A stretch of DNA of 64,000 nucleotides, from assembly GCF_008693385.1 (NCBI RefSeq), contig NZ_CP044065.1, positions 620,001-684,000 on the forward strand, given 5' to 3'. Origin of the DNA: Cupriavidus pauculus. Its GTDB lineage: Bacteria; Pseudomonadota; Gammaproteobacteria; Burkholderiales; Burkholderiaceae. The position numbers and the translations under genes are program-made. Under the pieces are notes generated by a model. The model saw nothing but the letters and a program-made list of their open reading frames with translations, ran no database searches and was not told the origin of the DNA. Shown one piece after another: positions 47,020 to 55,747 of this stretch; the stretch's first letter is position 1, and every line of letters starts with the position of its first letter.

Positions 47020-49442
47020 CACGCCTGACCCGCCTTGCGCCGGCGCGCGAGACTGCGCAGCGACAGGAACAGCAGCGCCGCGAGCAGCAGCGTGGCGCCG
47101 CCGGCCATCAGCACGAGCGCGAGCGGGCGTTGCGAGAGCCACCATTGCAGCCATGTCCACGGCGACAGGCGTCCCACTTCATAGGTCTGCTGGGCGGCCA
47201 GGCTGTCCACTTCCTTGCCGCGCACGAGCACGAGGCTGCCTTGCACTTCCTTCAGGCGATCGGGGTCGAGCAGCGCGTCGGTAACGTTATGGAGACCGTT
47301 GGTCGCGTTGCTGGTGACCACGACGACGCTGCGGCCCGATTGCAGCGGCGACTCGAAGCCCGCGAGCGCGGCATCGGTACCCGCGCTGCTGATGGAGAGC
47401 TGCGTCTCGGCGCGCGCGTTGCGCGTGCCGTCGGCACCGTTCCACCAGCCGAGGATCGACGAATACACGTCCGTCAGCGTAAAGCGCTTGGCATTGCCCG
47501 TGAGCGAGACGGGCATGCGGTCCGCCCATTGCGTGAGCAGCGGCTGCCCCTGCGTGGTGCCGATGACGAGCAGATCCTTCGCCGCGACCTTGGCCACATC
47601 GTCGGGGCCGACGACGGATACGCCGGTGGCGGGGTAACCCGTGGACTCGCCCATGCGGCCGAGCAACGTGAGGTACGTCGAGTAATCGTCGGCGGAAGGT
47701 TGCGACGGCAGTACGACGGCGCTGTCGGACAGATCCGCCATGCGCGTGAACGGAAAGCCGCTGTTGCCGAACACCGCGAGGTCCGGCAGCGAGATGAAGT
47801 GCGGCAGGCCGGAGACGTCGATGGTGGAATCGGGATCGATCGCGCCCTTGACGTTGTCCAGCAGCACGTCCTTGCACGCGCCCTGCTTGAGGTAGTCGTA
47901 GTAGAAGTGGAACTGCAGCTGCGTCTGCGCGGGCAGCATGAACAGCGGCAGGTCGAGGCGATGCTGCGCGGGCGCGGAACCGTCGGGCAGCACGCTTTCC
48001 AGCAGGCGCGTCGCGCGGCCCTGTTCGTCCTTGAGCGCGCGCAGCGGGTAGGCACGCAGGAACTGCCGGTTCACGTTGATGTTCAGCGTCGATTTGTCGA
48101 CGGTCGGGCGCGGCGTGTAGCGATACTTCAGATCGACCGGAATGCCCTTGCTGCGCCAGCCGAACAGATCGGGCGGCAGGCGGAAGCCCACGCGCACGAG
48201 GTCGGGGTTGTAGCCCGACACGTTGAGGTCCGCCACCGGCGTGAGCTCGCCGAAGCGGACGGGGCGGTCGCTGCGCAGCCAGTTCGGCGCGTCGTACGGC
48301 TCGCGCGGCTTGACGTCGTCGAGCTTGGTGATGGTCGCGCGCGGACCGGACAGCGCGCGCGCACCGAGCGTCAGCGCGCGCGCGGCCACCTTGAGGTCCG
48401 CGCTGTTGGCGCCCATCACGAGCAGCAGCTTGGCCGACGGATCGGACGGATTCGGCACGATCGCGAGCGACGGGCCGTCGATGGCCGGGAGCTCGACGCC
48501 AGCCGGGCGTTCCTGGCTCGTGGCGAACACCACCGCGTTGCCGGACGACGGCACCTGGTTGAGCGCGGCGGGGAACGTCGCGCCGCGATAACCGGCCAGG
48601 CCGCCGAACCACGACGATACGGCCCCCGCGGCCTCGAGCGTGGCCGGCGAGGGCGCACCCGCGAACACGAATGGCAGGTTCAGCTGGCGCACGTCGCGGC
48701 GGTCGAAGAACGGCAGCGGCAGCAGCGACAGTTCGTTGGCGAGCGCGACCGGCGTGACGGTCAGCTCGAGCACGCTTGCATTGCTGACCGTCGCCCAGAG
48801 ACTCGAATGGAACGGGTCCTCGCACTCGGTCGTGTAGTGGCCGATCAGCTGCAGGTTCAGGCGGTTGAACTCGCTGATCAGACGCGGCTCGAGCGTGACC
48901 TCGCGGTCGAGGCTCGTGCCCGCCGTTTCCTTGGGCACCGGCACCGTGGCCGCGACTTCGCCATTGATGATCACGTTGATATGCGACAGCGCGGGAATCA
49001 GCGCCGGCGAATAGTTGTAGCGCAGCTTGAGCTTCGCGCCCGTCACCACTTCGTCGGCGCGCACCGAGAACGGCACGCCGTTGATGCCATCGACGCCGCG
49101 CAGCTGGAACGGGCCGTCGGCGCCGAGCTGCTTGAGCGTGACCGCGAGCGTGCGGGACGCGCCGCGCGCGGGTGGCGCGGCGGGAACCGGGGCGTTCGAG
49201 AGCGGGGCCATGACCGCGGCCGTCCCCGTGGAGCGCGGCGACGGATCGGGTTGCGGCTGGGATTGCGCGAGCAGCGTCTGCGCATGCGCGGGCATCGTCG
49301 CGGGCAGCAGCGTCAGGCAGACGAGGGCGGCGGCCAGTCTCGAAGGCTTGGCGGACTTGGCGGAGGAATCGGTCGTGCTAGACGTATCGGGCGTCATCGA
49401 TCGGATGAAATCGGGTTTCCGGTTCCGGCGGTCACGGGACAT
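47019..49442 (-). CDS. bcsB: Cellulose synthase regulatory subunit BcsB
   Basis: An 807-residue periplasmic protein anchored by one C-terminal helix (PLALVLMAGGATLLLAALLF). It has a signal peptide (LAAALVCLTLLPATMPAHAQ, after a ~32-residue charged lead) and alternating carbohydrate-binding and ferredoxin-like domains (TLAVTLKQLGADGPFQLRGV, LQLIGHYTTECEDPFHSSLW, FHFYYDYLKQGACKDVLLDN). BcsB forms the core complex with BcsA and receives the emerging glucan. It starts 45 bases after bcsA and its stop overlaps the bcsZ start. An alternative start is MTPDTSSTTDSS 15 codons in. Confidence 0.94.
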   Translation of the reverse strand: MSRDRRNRKPDFIRSMTPDTSSTTDSSAKSAKPSRLAAALVCLTLLPATMPAHAQTLLAQSQPQPDPSPRSTGTAAVMAPLSNAPVPAAPPARGASRTLAVTLKQLGADGPFQLRGVDGINGVPFSVRADEVVTGAKLKLRYNYSPALIPALSHINVIINGEVAATVPVPKETAGTSLDREVTLEPRLISEFNRLNLQLIGHYTTECEDPFHSSLWATVSNASVLELTVTPVALANELSLLPLPFFDRRDVRQLNLPFVFAGAPSPATLEAAGAVSSWFGGLAGYRGATFPAALNQVPSSGNAVVFATSQERPAGVELPAIDGPSLAIVPNPSDPSAKLLLVMGANSADLKVAARALTLGARALSGPRATITKLDDVKPREPYDAPNWLRSDRPVRFGELTPVADLNVSGYNPDLVRVGFRLPPDLFGWRSKGIPVDLKYRYTPRPTVDKSTLNINVNRQFLRAYPLRALKDEQGRATRLLESVLPDGSAPAQHRLDLPLFMLPAQTQLQFHFYYDYLKQGACKDVLLDNVKGAIDPDSTIDVSGLPHFISLPDLAVFGNSGFPFTRMADLSDSAVVLPSQPSADDYSTYLTLLGRMGESTGYPATGVSVVGPDDVAKVAAKDLLVIGTTQGQPLLTQWADRMPVSLTGNAKRFTLTDVYSSILGWWNGADGTRNARAETQLSISSAGTDAALAGFESPLQSGRSVVVVTSNATNGLHNVTDALLDPDRLKEVQGSLVLVRGKEVDSLAAQQTYEVGRLSPWTWLQWWLSQRPLALVLMAGGATLLLAALLFLSLRSLARRRKAGQA

Positions 49443-49487
49443 GTGCGGCCGGTCATGCGTGCTGAATGCGAGCGTAACGGGTGTGGG

Positions 49488-51767
49488 TCAGCGTCCCGCC
49501 TGCCCGCCGGACGCGGCGGGCGTGGCGGACTTGCGGCGGAACAGATGCCGCATCTCCCGGCTCAGGTGGAACATCACGTTCTGGAAGCCCATGAGGCCGA
49601 TGCGGAAGATCTGGCTCGCGGCCATGCGCGGCGCGTCGCGGCGCTTGTTCCCCCACGAGTCGATCCACGCATCGGCGCGCGAGAACGTGCACTGCACGAA
49701 GGCCATCTCTTCGCGCGGCGACATTTTCGCGAGCTCGAGCCCCGTGTGCCGCGCGCCATGGAAGACCACGCGCGCGGGGAACGTATGCTCGGCGTTCTGC
49801 AGGTAGAGCGAGATCTGTACCGAATCGCCGACGCTGGCCGGCACGCCCTGCGGCAGGCGGATACCGAGGCCGCCTTCGGCGAAGTCCACGGTCTCGCAGA
49901 CGACCGCGCGGCCATCGGCGAAGCGCAGCGTGGCGGGGAGCTTCATCGCCACGCGATGGGCCACGCGGATCTGGCGCGATTCGCTGGCCACCGCGATGGA
50001 TGCGCCGAGGATGATCAGGTTGTAGACGGTCCAGATCAGGTTCAGCACGACCGTGGTCGCCTCGTGCGTGTTCCATACCGTCAGCCGCCCGATGCCGATG
50101 CCCACGCCGATGAGGTTGGCGAGCAGCAGGATCAGGTAGGGCCGCGAAATGATCCAGTCGAAGTACGCTTCCTCGATCACGCCGCCCTTCGGCGTCACGT
50201 TGAACTTGCCCGCCGCGGGGTTGAAGAATGCGACCATCGTCGGCCGCATGATGTACCACGCGAGCACCGACTCGTAGACCTCGTTCCAGAACGAATGGCG
50301 GAACTTGCCCTGCACGCGCGAGTTCGTCATGTTCGCGTGCAGCAGGTGCGGCAGCGCGAAGATCGCGATCGTCAGCGCCGGGGCCTGGATCACGTGCGCG
50401 CCAAACAGCAGGTAGGCCAGTGGCGCGGTCAGGAACACGAGCCGCGGCAACCCATAGAAGAAGTGCAGCATCGCGTTGAGGTAGCACAGCCGCTGCGGCA
50501 GCTTCAGGCCGGGGCCCAGCAGCGGATTGTCGAGCCGGCAGATCTGCGCCATCCCGCGTGCCCAGCGAATACGCTGGCCCACGTGGCCCGACAGGCTTTC
50601 CGTGGCGAGGCCGGCCGCCTGCGGAATGGCGAGGTAGGCGGTGCCGTAGCCCTTGCGGTGCAGCTTGAGCGCGGTGTGCGCGTCCTCGGTCACGGTCTCG
50701 ATGGCAATGCCGCCCACTTCCAGCAGCGGCGCGCGGCGGATGACCGCGCACGAGCCGCAGAAGAACGTGCCGTTCCAGAGGTCGTTGCCGTCCTGCACGA
50801 GGCCGTAGAACAACTCGCCTTCGTTCGGCACGTCCTGGAACGTATTGAGGTTCTTCTCGAACGGGTCGGGCGAGAAGAAGTAGTGGGGCGTCTGCAGCAT
50901 CGCGAGCTTGTGGTCCTTGATGAACCAGCCCATGCAGACCTGCAGGAACGAGCGCGTGGGAATGTGGTCGCAGTCGAAAATCGCCACGTACTCGCCGTTG
51001 GTGCTCTTGAGCGCTTCGTTGATATTGCCGGCCTTGGCGTGGCGATTGTGATTGCGGATGACGTGCGTGACACCCACTTCCTCGCAGAACGCGCGGAACT
51101 CCTCGCGGCGGCCGTCATCGAGCACGTAGACGTTGATCTTCTCGCGCGGCCAGTCGAGCGACATCGCCGCGAACACGGTCGGCTTCACCACCGACAGCGG
51201 TTCGTTATAGGTCGGAATGAAGATATCGACCGTCGGCCACGTCGAGACGTCCCTGGGCATGGCCGCGGGCTTCCTGTTGAGCGGCCATGCGGTCTGGAAG
51301 TAGCCGAGCAGCAGCACGAGGAACGCGTAGATTTCCGCGAGCACGAGGCCGAAGCCGAACGCCGCGTCGATCCAGCTCTCGAAACCGACGGTCTCCGTCA
51401 GCCGCCAGTACATATAGCGGCTGGACGCGGCGATCGACAGCAGCACGAGCATCAGCGTGGCAAGGTGGCCGCGCACGCGGTTCAGGTAGATCGCGAGTGC
51501 GAAGCTGACCGCGGCGAACGCGATCTGCTGGTAGAAGTCCAGCGGCACGCTGATCACGAGCGCGAACATGAACAGCCCGAGCAGCAGCGCGATCGTGCGG
51601 ACGATCGCGTTGTCCCAGAGGGGGAGCGCGATAAAGCGGTCGATCAGGCGATGGACCACGCCGCTGCCCGAACGCGCGCGGCGCCGGGCCGACGGTTTCG
51701 CGCCCGCCTTCGCTTTGCCCGTGTTGGCCTTGCCCGCGTTCGCCTTGTCTTTCGCCGTCGCGCTCAC
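49488..51767 (-). CDS. bcsA: Cellulose synthase catalytic subunit BcsA (UDP-forming, PilZ domain)
   Basis: A 759-residue inner-membrane GT2 synthase polymerising glucose from UDP-glucose. Catalytic motifs are VYVLDDGRREEF, IFDCDHIPTR, ETVTEDAHT and QRIRWARGMAQICRLDN. About eight helices flank the GT domain. The C-terminal PilZ domain (RQIRVAHRVAMKLPA, then VDFAEGGLGIRLP) binds c-di-GMP, which opens the active site. The first 35 residues are Lys/Ala/Arg-rich. The GTG start overlaps the bcsQ stop by four bases (GTGA) and has GGGAGAG upstream; the much longer open frame to 52040 is a shadow of bcsQ. Confidence 0.96.
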   Translation of the reverse strand: MSATAKDKANAGKANTGKAKAGAKPSARRRARSGSGVVHRLIDRFIALPLWDNAIVRTIALLLGLFMFALVISVPLDFYQQIAFAAVSFALAIYLNRVRGHLATLMLVLLSIAASSRYMYWRLTETVGFESWIDAAFGFGLVLAEIYAFLVLLLGYFQTAWPLNRKPAAMPRDVSTWPTVDIFIPTYNEPLSVVKPTVFAAMSLDWPREKINVYVLDDGRREEFRAFCEEVGVTHVIRNHNRHAKAGNINEALKSTNGEYVAIFDCDHIPTRSFLQVCMGWFIKDHKLAMLQTPHYFFSPDPFEKNLNTFQDVPNEGELFYGLVQDGNDLWNGTFFCGSCAVIRRAPLLEVGGIAIETVTEDAHTALKLHRKGYGTAYLAIPQAAGLATESLSGHVGQRIRWARGMAQICRLDNPLLGPGLKLPQRLCYLNAMLHFFYGLPRLVFLTAPLAYLLFGAHVIQAPALTIAIFALPHLLHANMTNSRVQGKFRHSFWNEVYESVLAWYIMRPTMVAFFNPAAGKFNVTPKGGVIEEAYFDWIISRPYLILLLANLIGVGIGIGRLTVWNTHEATTVVLNLIWTVYNLIILGASIAVASESRQIRVAHRVAMKLPATLRFADGRAVVCETVDFAEGGLGIRLPQGVPASVGDSVQISLYLQNAEHTFPARVVFHGARHTGLELAKMSPREEMAFVQCTFSRADAWIDSWGNKRRDAPRMAASQIFRIGLMGFQNVMFHLSREMRHLFRRKSATPAASGGQAGR

Positions 51768-52540
51768 GCGGTCTCTCCCTGGACGGTGCTCAGTCGTTGC
51801 CGCAGCCACGCGGCGCATCGCTGGATATCGTTGCCCGCCTGGCTGTGCGGGCTGTACTCGAGCACGCTGCGGTCGTAGGCCAGCGCCTCGGGCACGGCCT
51901 GGTCCTGATGCACGACGCCGAGCACGCGGCTGCCGAGCTGGTCGCGCAGCACCTGCACGACGTCCTTGCCGAGCTGGCGGCTGACGTCGACCTGATTGAT
52001 CACGTGCACCTGGCCGAGGAAGTCGGGGCGGCTCGCGCAATAGGTGTGGATGAGGTCTTCCATCAGCGGCAGCGTGGCGTACGACGCGGCATCGGCCAGC
52101 GTCACGGCCACGCAGAGGTGCGCGTTCGTCAGCGCCTGGCGCATATAGGGCGAGGGGCCCGGCGGCGTGTCGATGACGACCACGTCATTGCGGCCCAGGC
52201 CCAGTGCGTCCAGCTGGCTGCGCAGCCAGTTCGGATGCGTGGCCAGATGCTGTTCGAAGTTCGCGCGATCGATTTCGGTCAGGCTGCCGAACGGCAGCAC
52301 GAGCACGCGCGAGCGGCCCTGATAGATACTCTCGACCCACCGCTCGCCGGCGAGCGTCGCGCGCGCATGGCCGGCCACGTCCTGCGGCGGCATGCCGAAG
52401 TGCAGGCGCAGCGCGTTCTGCGGGTCGAGGTCGACCGCGAGCACGCGTTCGCCGGCCTGGGCGAGCGACTCCGCGAGATTGGCGGACAGCGTGGTCTTGC
52501 CCACGCCGCCCTTGGCGGAAACAACGGCGATGATCTTCAC
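51764..52540 (-). CDS. bcsQ: Cellulose biosynthesis protein BcsQ (ParA/MinD-type ATPase)
   Basis: A 258-residue P-loop ATPase of the ParA/MinD class. It has the deviant Walker A SAKGGVGKTTLSANLAESLA near residue 9, VDLDPQNALRLHFGM, and VVVIDTPPGPSPYMRQAL. BcsQ is required for cellulose production and localises with the synthase at the pole in E. coli. The GTG start overlaps the stop of the preceding gene by four bases, as its own stop does with bcsA, so the three are translationally coupled. Confidence 0.93.
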   Translation of the reverse strand: MKIIAVVSAKGGVGKTTLSANLAESLAQAGERVLAVDLDPQNALRLHFGMPPQDVAGHARATLAGERWVESIYQGRSRVLVLPFGSLTEIDRANFEQHLATHPNWLRSQLDALGLGRNDVVVIDTPPGPSPYMRQALTNAHLCVAVTLADAASYATLPLMEDLIHTYCASRPDFLGQVHVINQVDVSRQLGKDVVQVLRDQLGSRVLGVVHQDQAVPEALAYDRSVLEYSPHSQAGNDIQRCAAWLRQRLSTVQGETA

Positions 52541-53109
52541 GAGCGATTCAGTCGGTCGAGGAAAGAACGGCGAACGGGGGCGCGCTCGGCCGTGGCCGGC
52601 GCCTCGGTACGGCCCTCGAGCCGTGCGAAAACGTTCTGCAGGGTGCCCGGCGCCGGGCTTGCCGCGCGCGGTGCGTGTGCGTGTGGGTGTGCGTGTGCGG
52701 GGGGCTCGAGCGGCGGCAGGGCGGGCGCGGCGACTGGCGATGCGGGTTGCCACAGCGGCTGCGCGGGGGATGCTGGGGCCACCGCCTGCGGCGCTGCAGC
52801 GACCGGAGCGGCCGGAGCGACCGGAGCGACCGGTGCGACCGGAGCGGTAACGGCGTCGGGCGCCGAAGCCGCGAAGCGCGCACCGATCCCGCTATCGGCC
52901 TGGGCGGCGGACACGGGCTGGATGCCCGATGTCAGCGACGCTGCCTGCACCGGCGGCGTCGGCATCGACTGGTCCGCGCGCATCGCGGCAAGCAGCGGCC
53001 AGCGCTCGCGTGCCTCCTTGGCGGCGTCCTCGCGCACGATCTCGCGGTAGGTATCTTGGCGGCCGCCGAAGCGGTCGAACAGCTTGGTGAGATCGTCTGA
53101 CTGGCTCAT
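52537..53109 (-). CDS. bcsP: Cellulose biosynthesis protein BcsP (BcsR/BcsO-like, Pro-rich)
   Basis: A 190-residue protein. The N-terminal 45 residues (DDLTKLFDRFGGRQDTYREI, ARERWPLLAAM) share the RWPLL motif with E. coli BcsR. A Pro/Ala/Val-rich middle (APVAPVAPVAPAAPVAAAPQ, plus a His-Ala run) is followed by short C-terminal motifs QNVFARLEG and RSFLDRLNRS. This layout fits BcsP of beta-proteobacterial operons; BcsO is the nearest alternative name. It probably regulates or scaffolds BcsQ/BcsA. Its 3' end overlaps bcsQ by four bases. The middle is encoded by 9-bp tandem repeats. Confidence 0.72.
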   Translation of the reverse strand: MSQSDDLTKLFDRFGGRQDTYREIVREDAAKEARERWPLLAAMRADQSMPTPPVQAASLTSGIQPVSAAQADSGIGARFAASAPDAVTAPVAPVAPVAPAAPVAAAPQAVAPASPAQPLWQPASPVAAPALPPLEPPAHAHPHAHAPRAASPAPGTLQNVFARLEGRTEAPATAERAPVRRSFLDRLNRS

Positions 53110-53168
53110 GGCAATTTACTTTCCTGGCGGCTGCCGCCGGATACGCTCCGGCTTGCGGGGCGCGCCAG

Positions 53169-53660
53169 TCATCGTCCGAAGCGAAACTCCACACTCCCTG
53201 TCGCATCCACGGCAGATTGCTGGGAAACCTGAAGCGTTTCCGAAGAGCCGAGCATGCGGAACCAGTGCTGATAGGCGCCTTGCAGAAACGCGCTGCTCCA
53301 CGCGTCGGATGACTCGCCGAATGCCGTGCGCAGCGGCGCGCAATGGTGGCGGATGACGAGCGCGTCGCCGTTGTCCTCGATGCCGGTCCATCCCCAATCG
53401 ACGTCGAGCCAGACCTGCGCGATCGCCCGCTCGAGTTCGGCGAGCGTGCCGCACGGGCCGAGGTCGAAGCGCTGGGCGAAACGTGCACCAATACGCGCCA
53501 TGAATTCACGGGCGCCGTCGGGGCTCATCTGCGCGACGAGTTCTTCGCCGAGCGCACCCAGGAAGTCGCGCCACTGCGTGGCGCAGTGACGCTCGGTCAG
53601 GTATTGAAGAGCCGCTTCGTTCACTTGTGAGTTCCCATCTTTAGCCGATCGTTTCGCCAC
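53169..53660 (-). CDS. bcsD: Cellulose synthase subunit BcsD
   Basis: A 163-residue protein matching BcsD (AcsD/CesD), a periplasmic octamer that helps align glucan chains in crystalline-cellulose producers. Landmarks are ERHCATQWRDFLGALGEELV, GTLAELERAIAQVWLDVDWG and AFLQGAYQHWFRMLGSSETL. There is no signal peptide. The frame begins with a GTG without a clear ribosome-binding site; a GTG at 53624 (VNEAALQYLTERHC) with GGGAA upstream is a good alternative and gives 151 residues. First gene of the operon bcsD-P-Q-A-B-Z-C. Confidence 0.88.
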   Translation of the reverse strand: MAKRSAKDGNSQVNEAALQYLTERHCATQWRDFLGALGEELVAQMSPDGAREFMARIGARFAQRFDLGPCGTLAELERAIAQVWLDVDWGWTGIEDNGDALVIRHHCAPLRTAFGESSDAWSSAFLQGAYQHWFRMLGSSETLQVSQQSAVDATGSVEFRFGR

Positions 53661-53984
53661 AGACGGGCGTTTTGATGTTGTCCGAATTCATTGCACGAAG
53701 CAAAGGAATTGAAATTAATACATAGGGCGTGCACTGAGCTCTGTTTCACGGAAGCAACACTCTCATCGATCATAGGCGGCGGTATCGCCACCCCGCCGTC
53801 TGAAACGCTCGTTCGAGCAGGAAACATGCCGTCTACAGACCGGTCGCGGCGCACGGTTTCAGTGCATTTGCGAAGATTGCGGTCGCGCGAAAAAGGCATG
53901 CCGTTTTTGCATGGAGGCGCCCCGCGCGGTGTGGAAGAATCGTGGCATTCCTCCTCCTCGCCTTTACGCGACATCGCCTCAGCC
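53661..53984. other. Divergent promoter region of bcs and the D-amino-acid aminotransferase
   Basis: 324 bases, with an AT-rich core at 53675-53740 that must hold the bcs promoter. No match to a known operator and no clear hairpin were found. Short open frames are not convincing. Confidence 0.45.
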
Positions 53985-54854
53985 ATGACCGAACCCGTCG
54001 TCTATCTCAATGGGGAAATGCTCCCCCTGTCCGAAGCGCGCATCCCCGTCCTCGACCGCGGCTTTATCTTCGGCGACGGCATCTACGAAGTGATTCCGCT
54101 GTACGACGCCAAGCCGTTCCGCGCGCAGCAGCATCTGGCGCGCCTGCAGCGCAGCCTGGCGTCGATCGGCATTCCCGATCCGTTCTCGACCGCCGAATGG
54201 CTGGCACTGATCACGCGCGTAGTGACTGCTAACGCACTGGGCGATCAGATGGTTTACATCCAGGTCACGCGCGGCGTGGCCAAGCGTGCACATGCGTTCC
54301 CGAAGGATGTGACGCCGACCGTACTCGTCATGACCAATCCGCTCGTGCTGCCCTCGGCGGAACTGCGCGAGAAGGGCGTGGCGTGCGTGACGATGGAAGA
54401 CCGCCGCTGGCTCAACTGCCAGATCAAGTCGACGTCGCTGCTGGGGAATGTGCTGGCGGCGCAGAATGCGGCGAAGCACGGCGTGACCGAAACGATCCAG
54501 TTCCGCGACGGCTTTCTGACCGAGGCATCGTCGTCGAACGTCTGGGTGGTGAAGGGCGGCCGTGTCGCGGCACCGCCGAAGGACAACCTGATTCTGGAAG
54601 GGATCCGTTACGGCCTGATGGAAGAGCTGTGCGCGGCGATGGATATTTCGCTGGAGGCACGCCGCATCACCCGCGACGAAGTTTTCGCCGCGGATGAAAT
54701 CATCATCTCGTCGGCCACGAAGGAGATCCTTCCGGTGGTCACGCTCGACGGCAGCACGATCGGCAGCGGCAAGCCGGGCCCCGTGTTCGCGAAGCTGTAT
54801 GCGGGTTATCAGGCCGCCAAGCTGGCATCGAGCGACGAGCTGACCGCGTCCTGA
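53985..54854 (+). CDS. D-amino-acid aminotransferase (class IV)
   Basis: A 289-residue PLP enzyme of fold-type IV. Landmarks are VLDRGFIFGDGIYEVIPLYD at the N-terminus, MEDRRWLNCQIKSTSLLGNV with the Schiff-base lysine Lys148, the phosphate-binding TEASSSNVWVVKGG and DEIIISSATKEILPV. The pattern fits D-alanine aminotransferase more than BCAT or ADC lyase. The ATG at 53985 matches family starts; the frame is open to 53691. It would supply D-glutamate or D-alanine for peptidoglycan and overlaps in role with murI. Confidence 0.88.
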   Translation: MTEPVVYLNGEMLPLSEARIPVLDRGFIFGDGIYEVIPLYDAKPFRAQQHLARLQRSLASIGIPDPFSTAEWLALITRVVTANALGDQMVYIQVTRGVAKRAHAFPKDVTPTVLVMTNPLVLPSAELREKGVACVTMEDRRWLNCQIKSTSLLGNVLAAQNAAKHGVTETIQFRDGFLTEASSSNVWVVKGGRVAAPPKDNLILEGIRYGLMEELCAAMDISLEARRITRDEVFAADEIIISSATKEILPVVTLDGSTIGSGKPGPVFAKLYAGYQAAKLASSDELTAS

Positions 54855-54912
54855 CCGATCGCGGCATGCGTGCTACGATGCCCGCGGACGAACCACCGAT
54901 TGGAGGCCAGTC

Positions 54913-55185
54913 ATGGCCAAGCGCGGACGTAGCTGCCGTGTCCTGAAGGAAGAAGTCAGCCGGCGCGTGCACCAGATCGACGAGATTGCGGACGACGGCG
55001 CGCATATCCGCGTGCCCGATCCCGTCCCCCATGCACGCGATGCGCGCGGCCGAAACTGGGACATGGCGCGCTTTGGCAATGCGCGCGGCTACGAAGCCAG
55101 CATCCGCGCCGTGGTGGATGACGTGCGCGACGAGTTCGACCTCGTGGACGAACCCGAGTCGCGCGTGCCGAATCCTTTCGAATAA
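54913..55185 (+). CDS. Small hypothetical charged protein
   Basis: A 90-residue protein with GGAGG six bases before the ATG. It is hydrophilic (MAKRGRSCRVLKEEVSRRVH, NWDMARFGNARGYEASIRAV, ending ESRVPNPFE), without signal or membrane segment. No family is recognised. It is transcribed with or just after the aminotransferase (58-base gap) and converges on yfiB. Confidence 0.6.
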   Translation: MAKRGRSCRVLKEEVSRRVHQIDEIADDGAHIRVPDPVPHARDARGRNWDMARFGNARGYEASIRAVVDDVRDEFDLVDEPESRVPNPFE

Positions 55186-55209
55186 GCGCGTTCGAATGAT
55201 CGAACGCGT

Positions 55210-55734
55210 TCAGTCCACCGTCACGATGATCGCCACGCGCCGGTTCTCGGCGCGTCCCGCGGCGGTCTTGTTATCGGCCACCGGCCGCGACTTGCCGAGT
55301 CCGCGCACCTCGATGTGATCGCGCGCGAAACCCGCCTCCACCAGCAGCCTGACCACCGCCAGCGCGCGGCGTAACGACAGTATCCGGTTGTACTCGTCGG
55401 TACCGACGTCGTCGGTGTGCCCGTCGACGCGCACATGCTCGATGCCGGCCCGCGACAGCGCACGCCCGACGTCGAGCACCGAATACCGGCGGGGGCCGCT
55501 GATGGTGTGCTCGTCGAAACCGAACAGCACCTTGTGCGGCATGCCCAGTTCCCAGCCCTGATCCGTCAGCGCGAACCCTTTCTCCTTGAGCACCGTGACC
55601 TGTGTGGGGCTCAGTTTCGGCGGTGGCGGTTCGGGCGGCGGCGCGGGCGGCACGGTCTGGCAGCCCGCGATCGCGACTGTGCAGACGAGCAGGGTCACGG
55701 CGAGCCGGGCGAGGCGCGCGAGCGGGAGCGGCAT
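55210..55734 (-). CDS. yfiB: OmpA-family lipoprotein, YfiB-like
   Basis: A 174-residue outer-membrane lipoprotein: signal with lipobox AIAGC near residue 24, a Pro-rich linker (PPAPPPEPPPPKLSP) and an OmpA peptidoglycan-binding domain (VRVDGHTDDVGTDEYNRILS, RGLGKSRPVADNKTAAGRAE). In Pseudomonas YfiB sequesters the repressor YfiR at the outer membrane and so releases YfiN. It follows yfiN by 13 bases. The start is set by the signal peptide; the frame is open to 55866. Confidence 0.87.
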   Translation of the reverse strand: MPLPLARLARLAVTLLVCTVAIAGCQTVPPAPPPEPPPPKLSPTQVTVLKEKGFALTDQGWELGMPHKVLFGFDEHTISGPRRYSVLDVGRALSRAGIEHVRVDGHTDDVGTDEYNRILSLRRALAVVRLLVEAGFARDHIEVRGLGKSRPVADNKTAAGRAENRRVAIIVTVD

Positions 55735-55747
55735 CGGCGAAGACTCC

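Noticed and set aside
46416..51878. An 1820-codon open frame on the plus strand
   Set aside because: It is the antisense shadow of bcsZ, bcsB and bcsA. Its translation is Arg/His/Gln-rich low-complexity sequence without domains, typical of GC-rich antisense frames.
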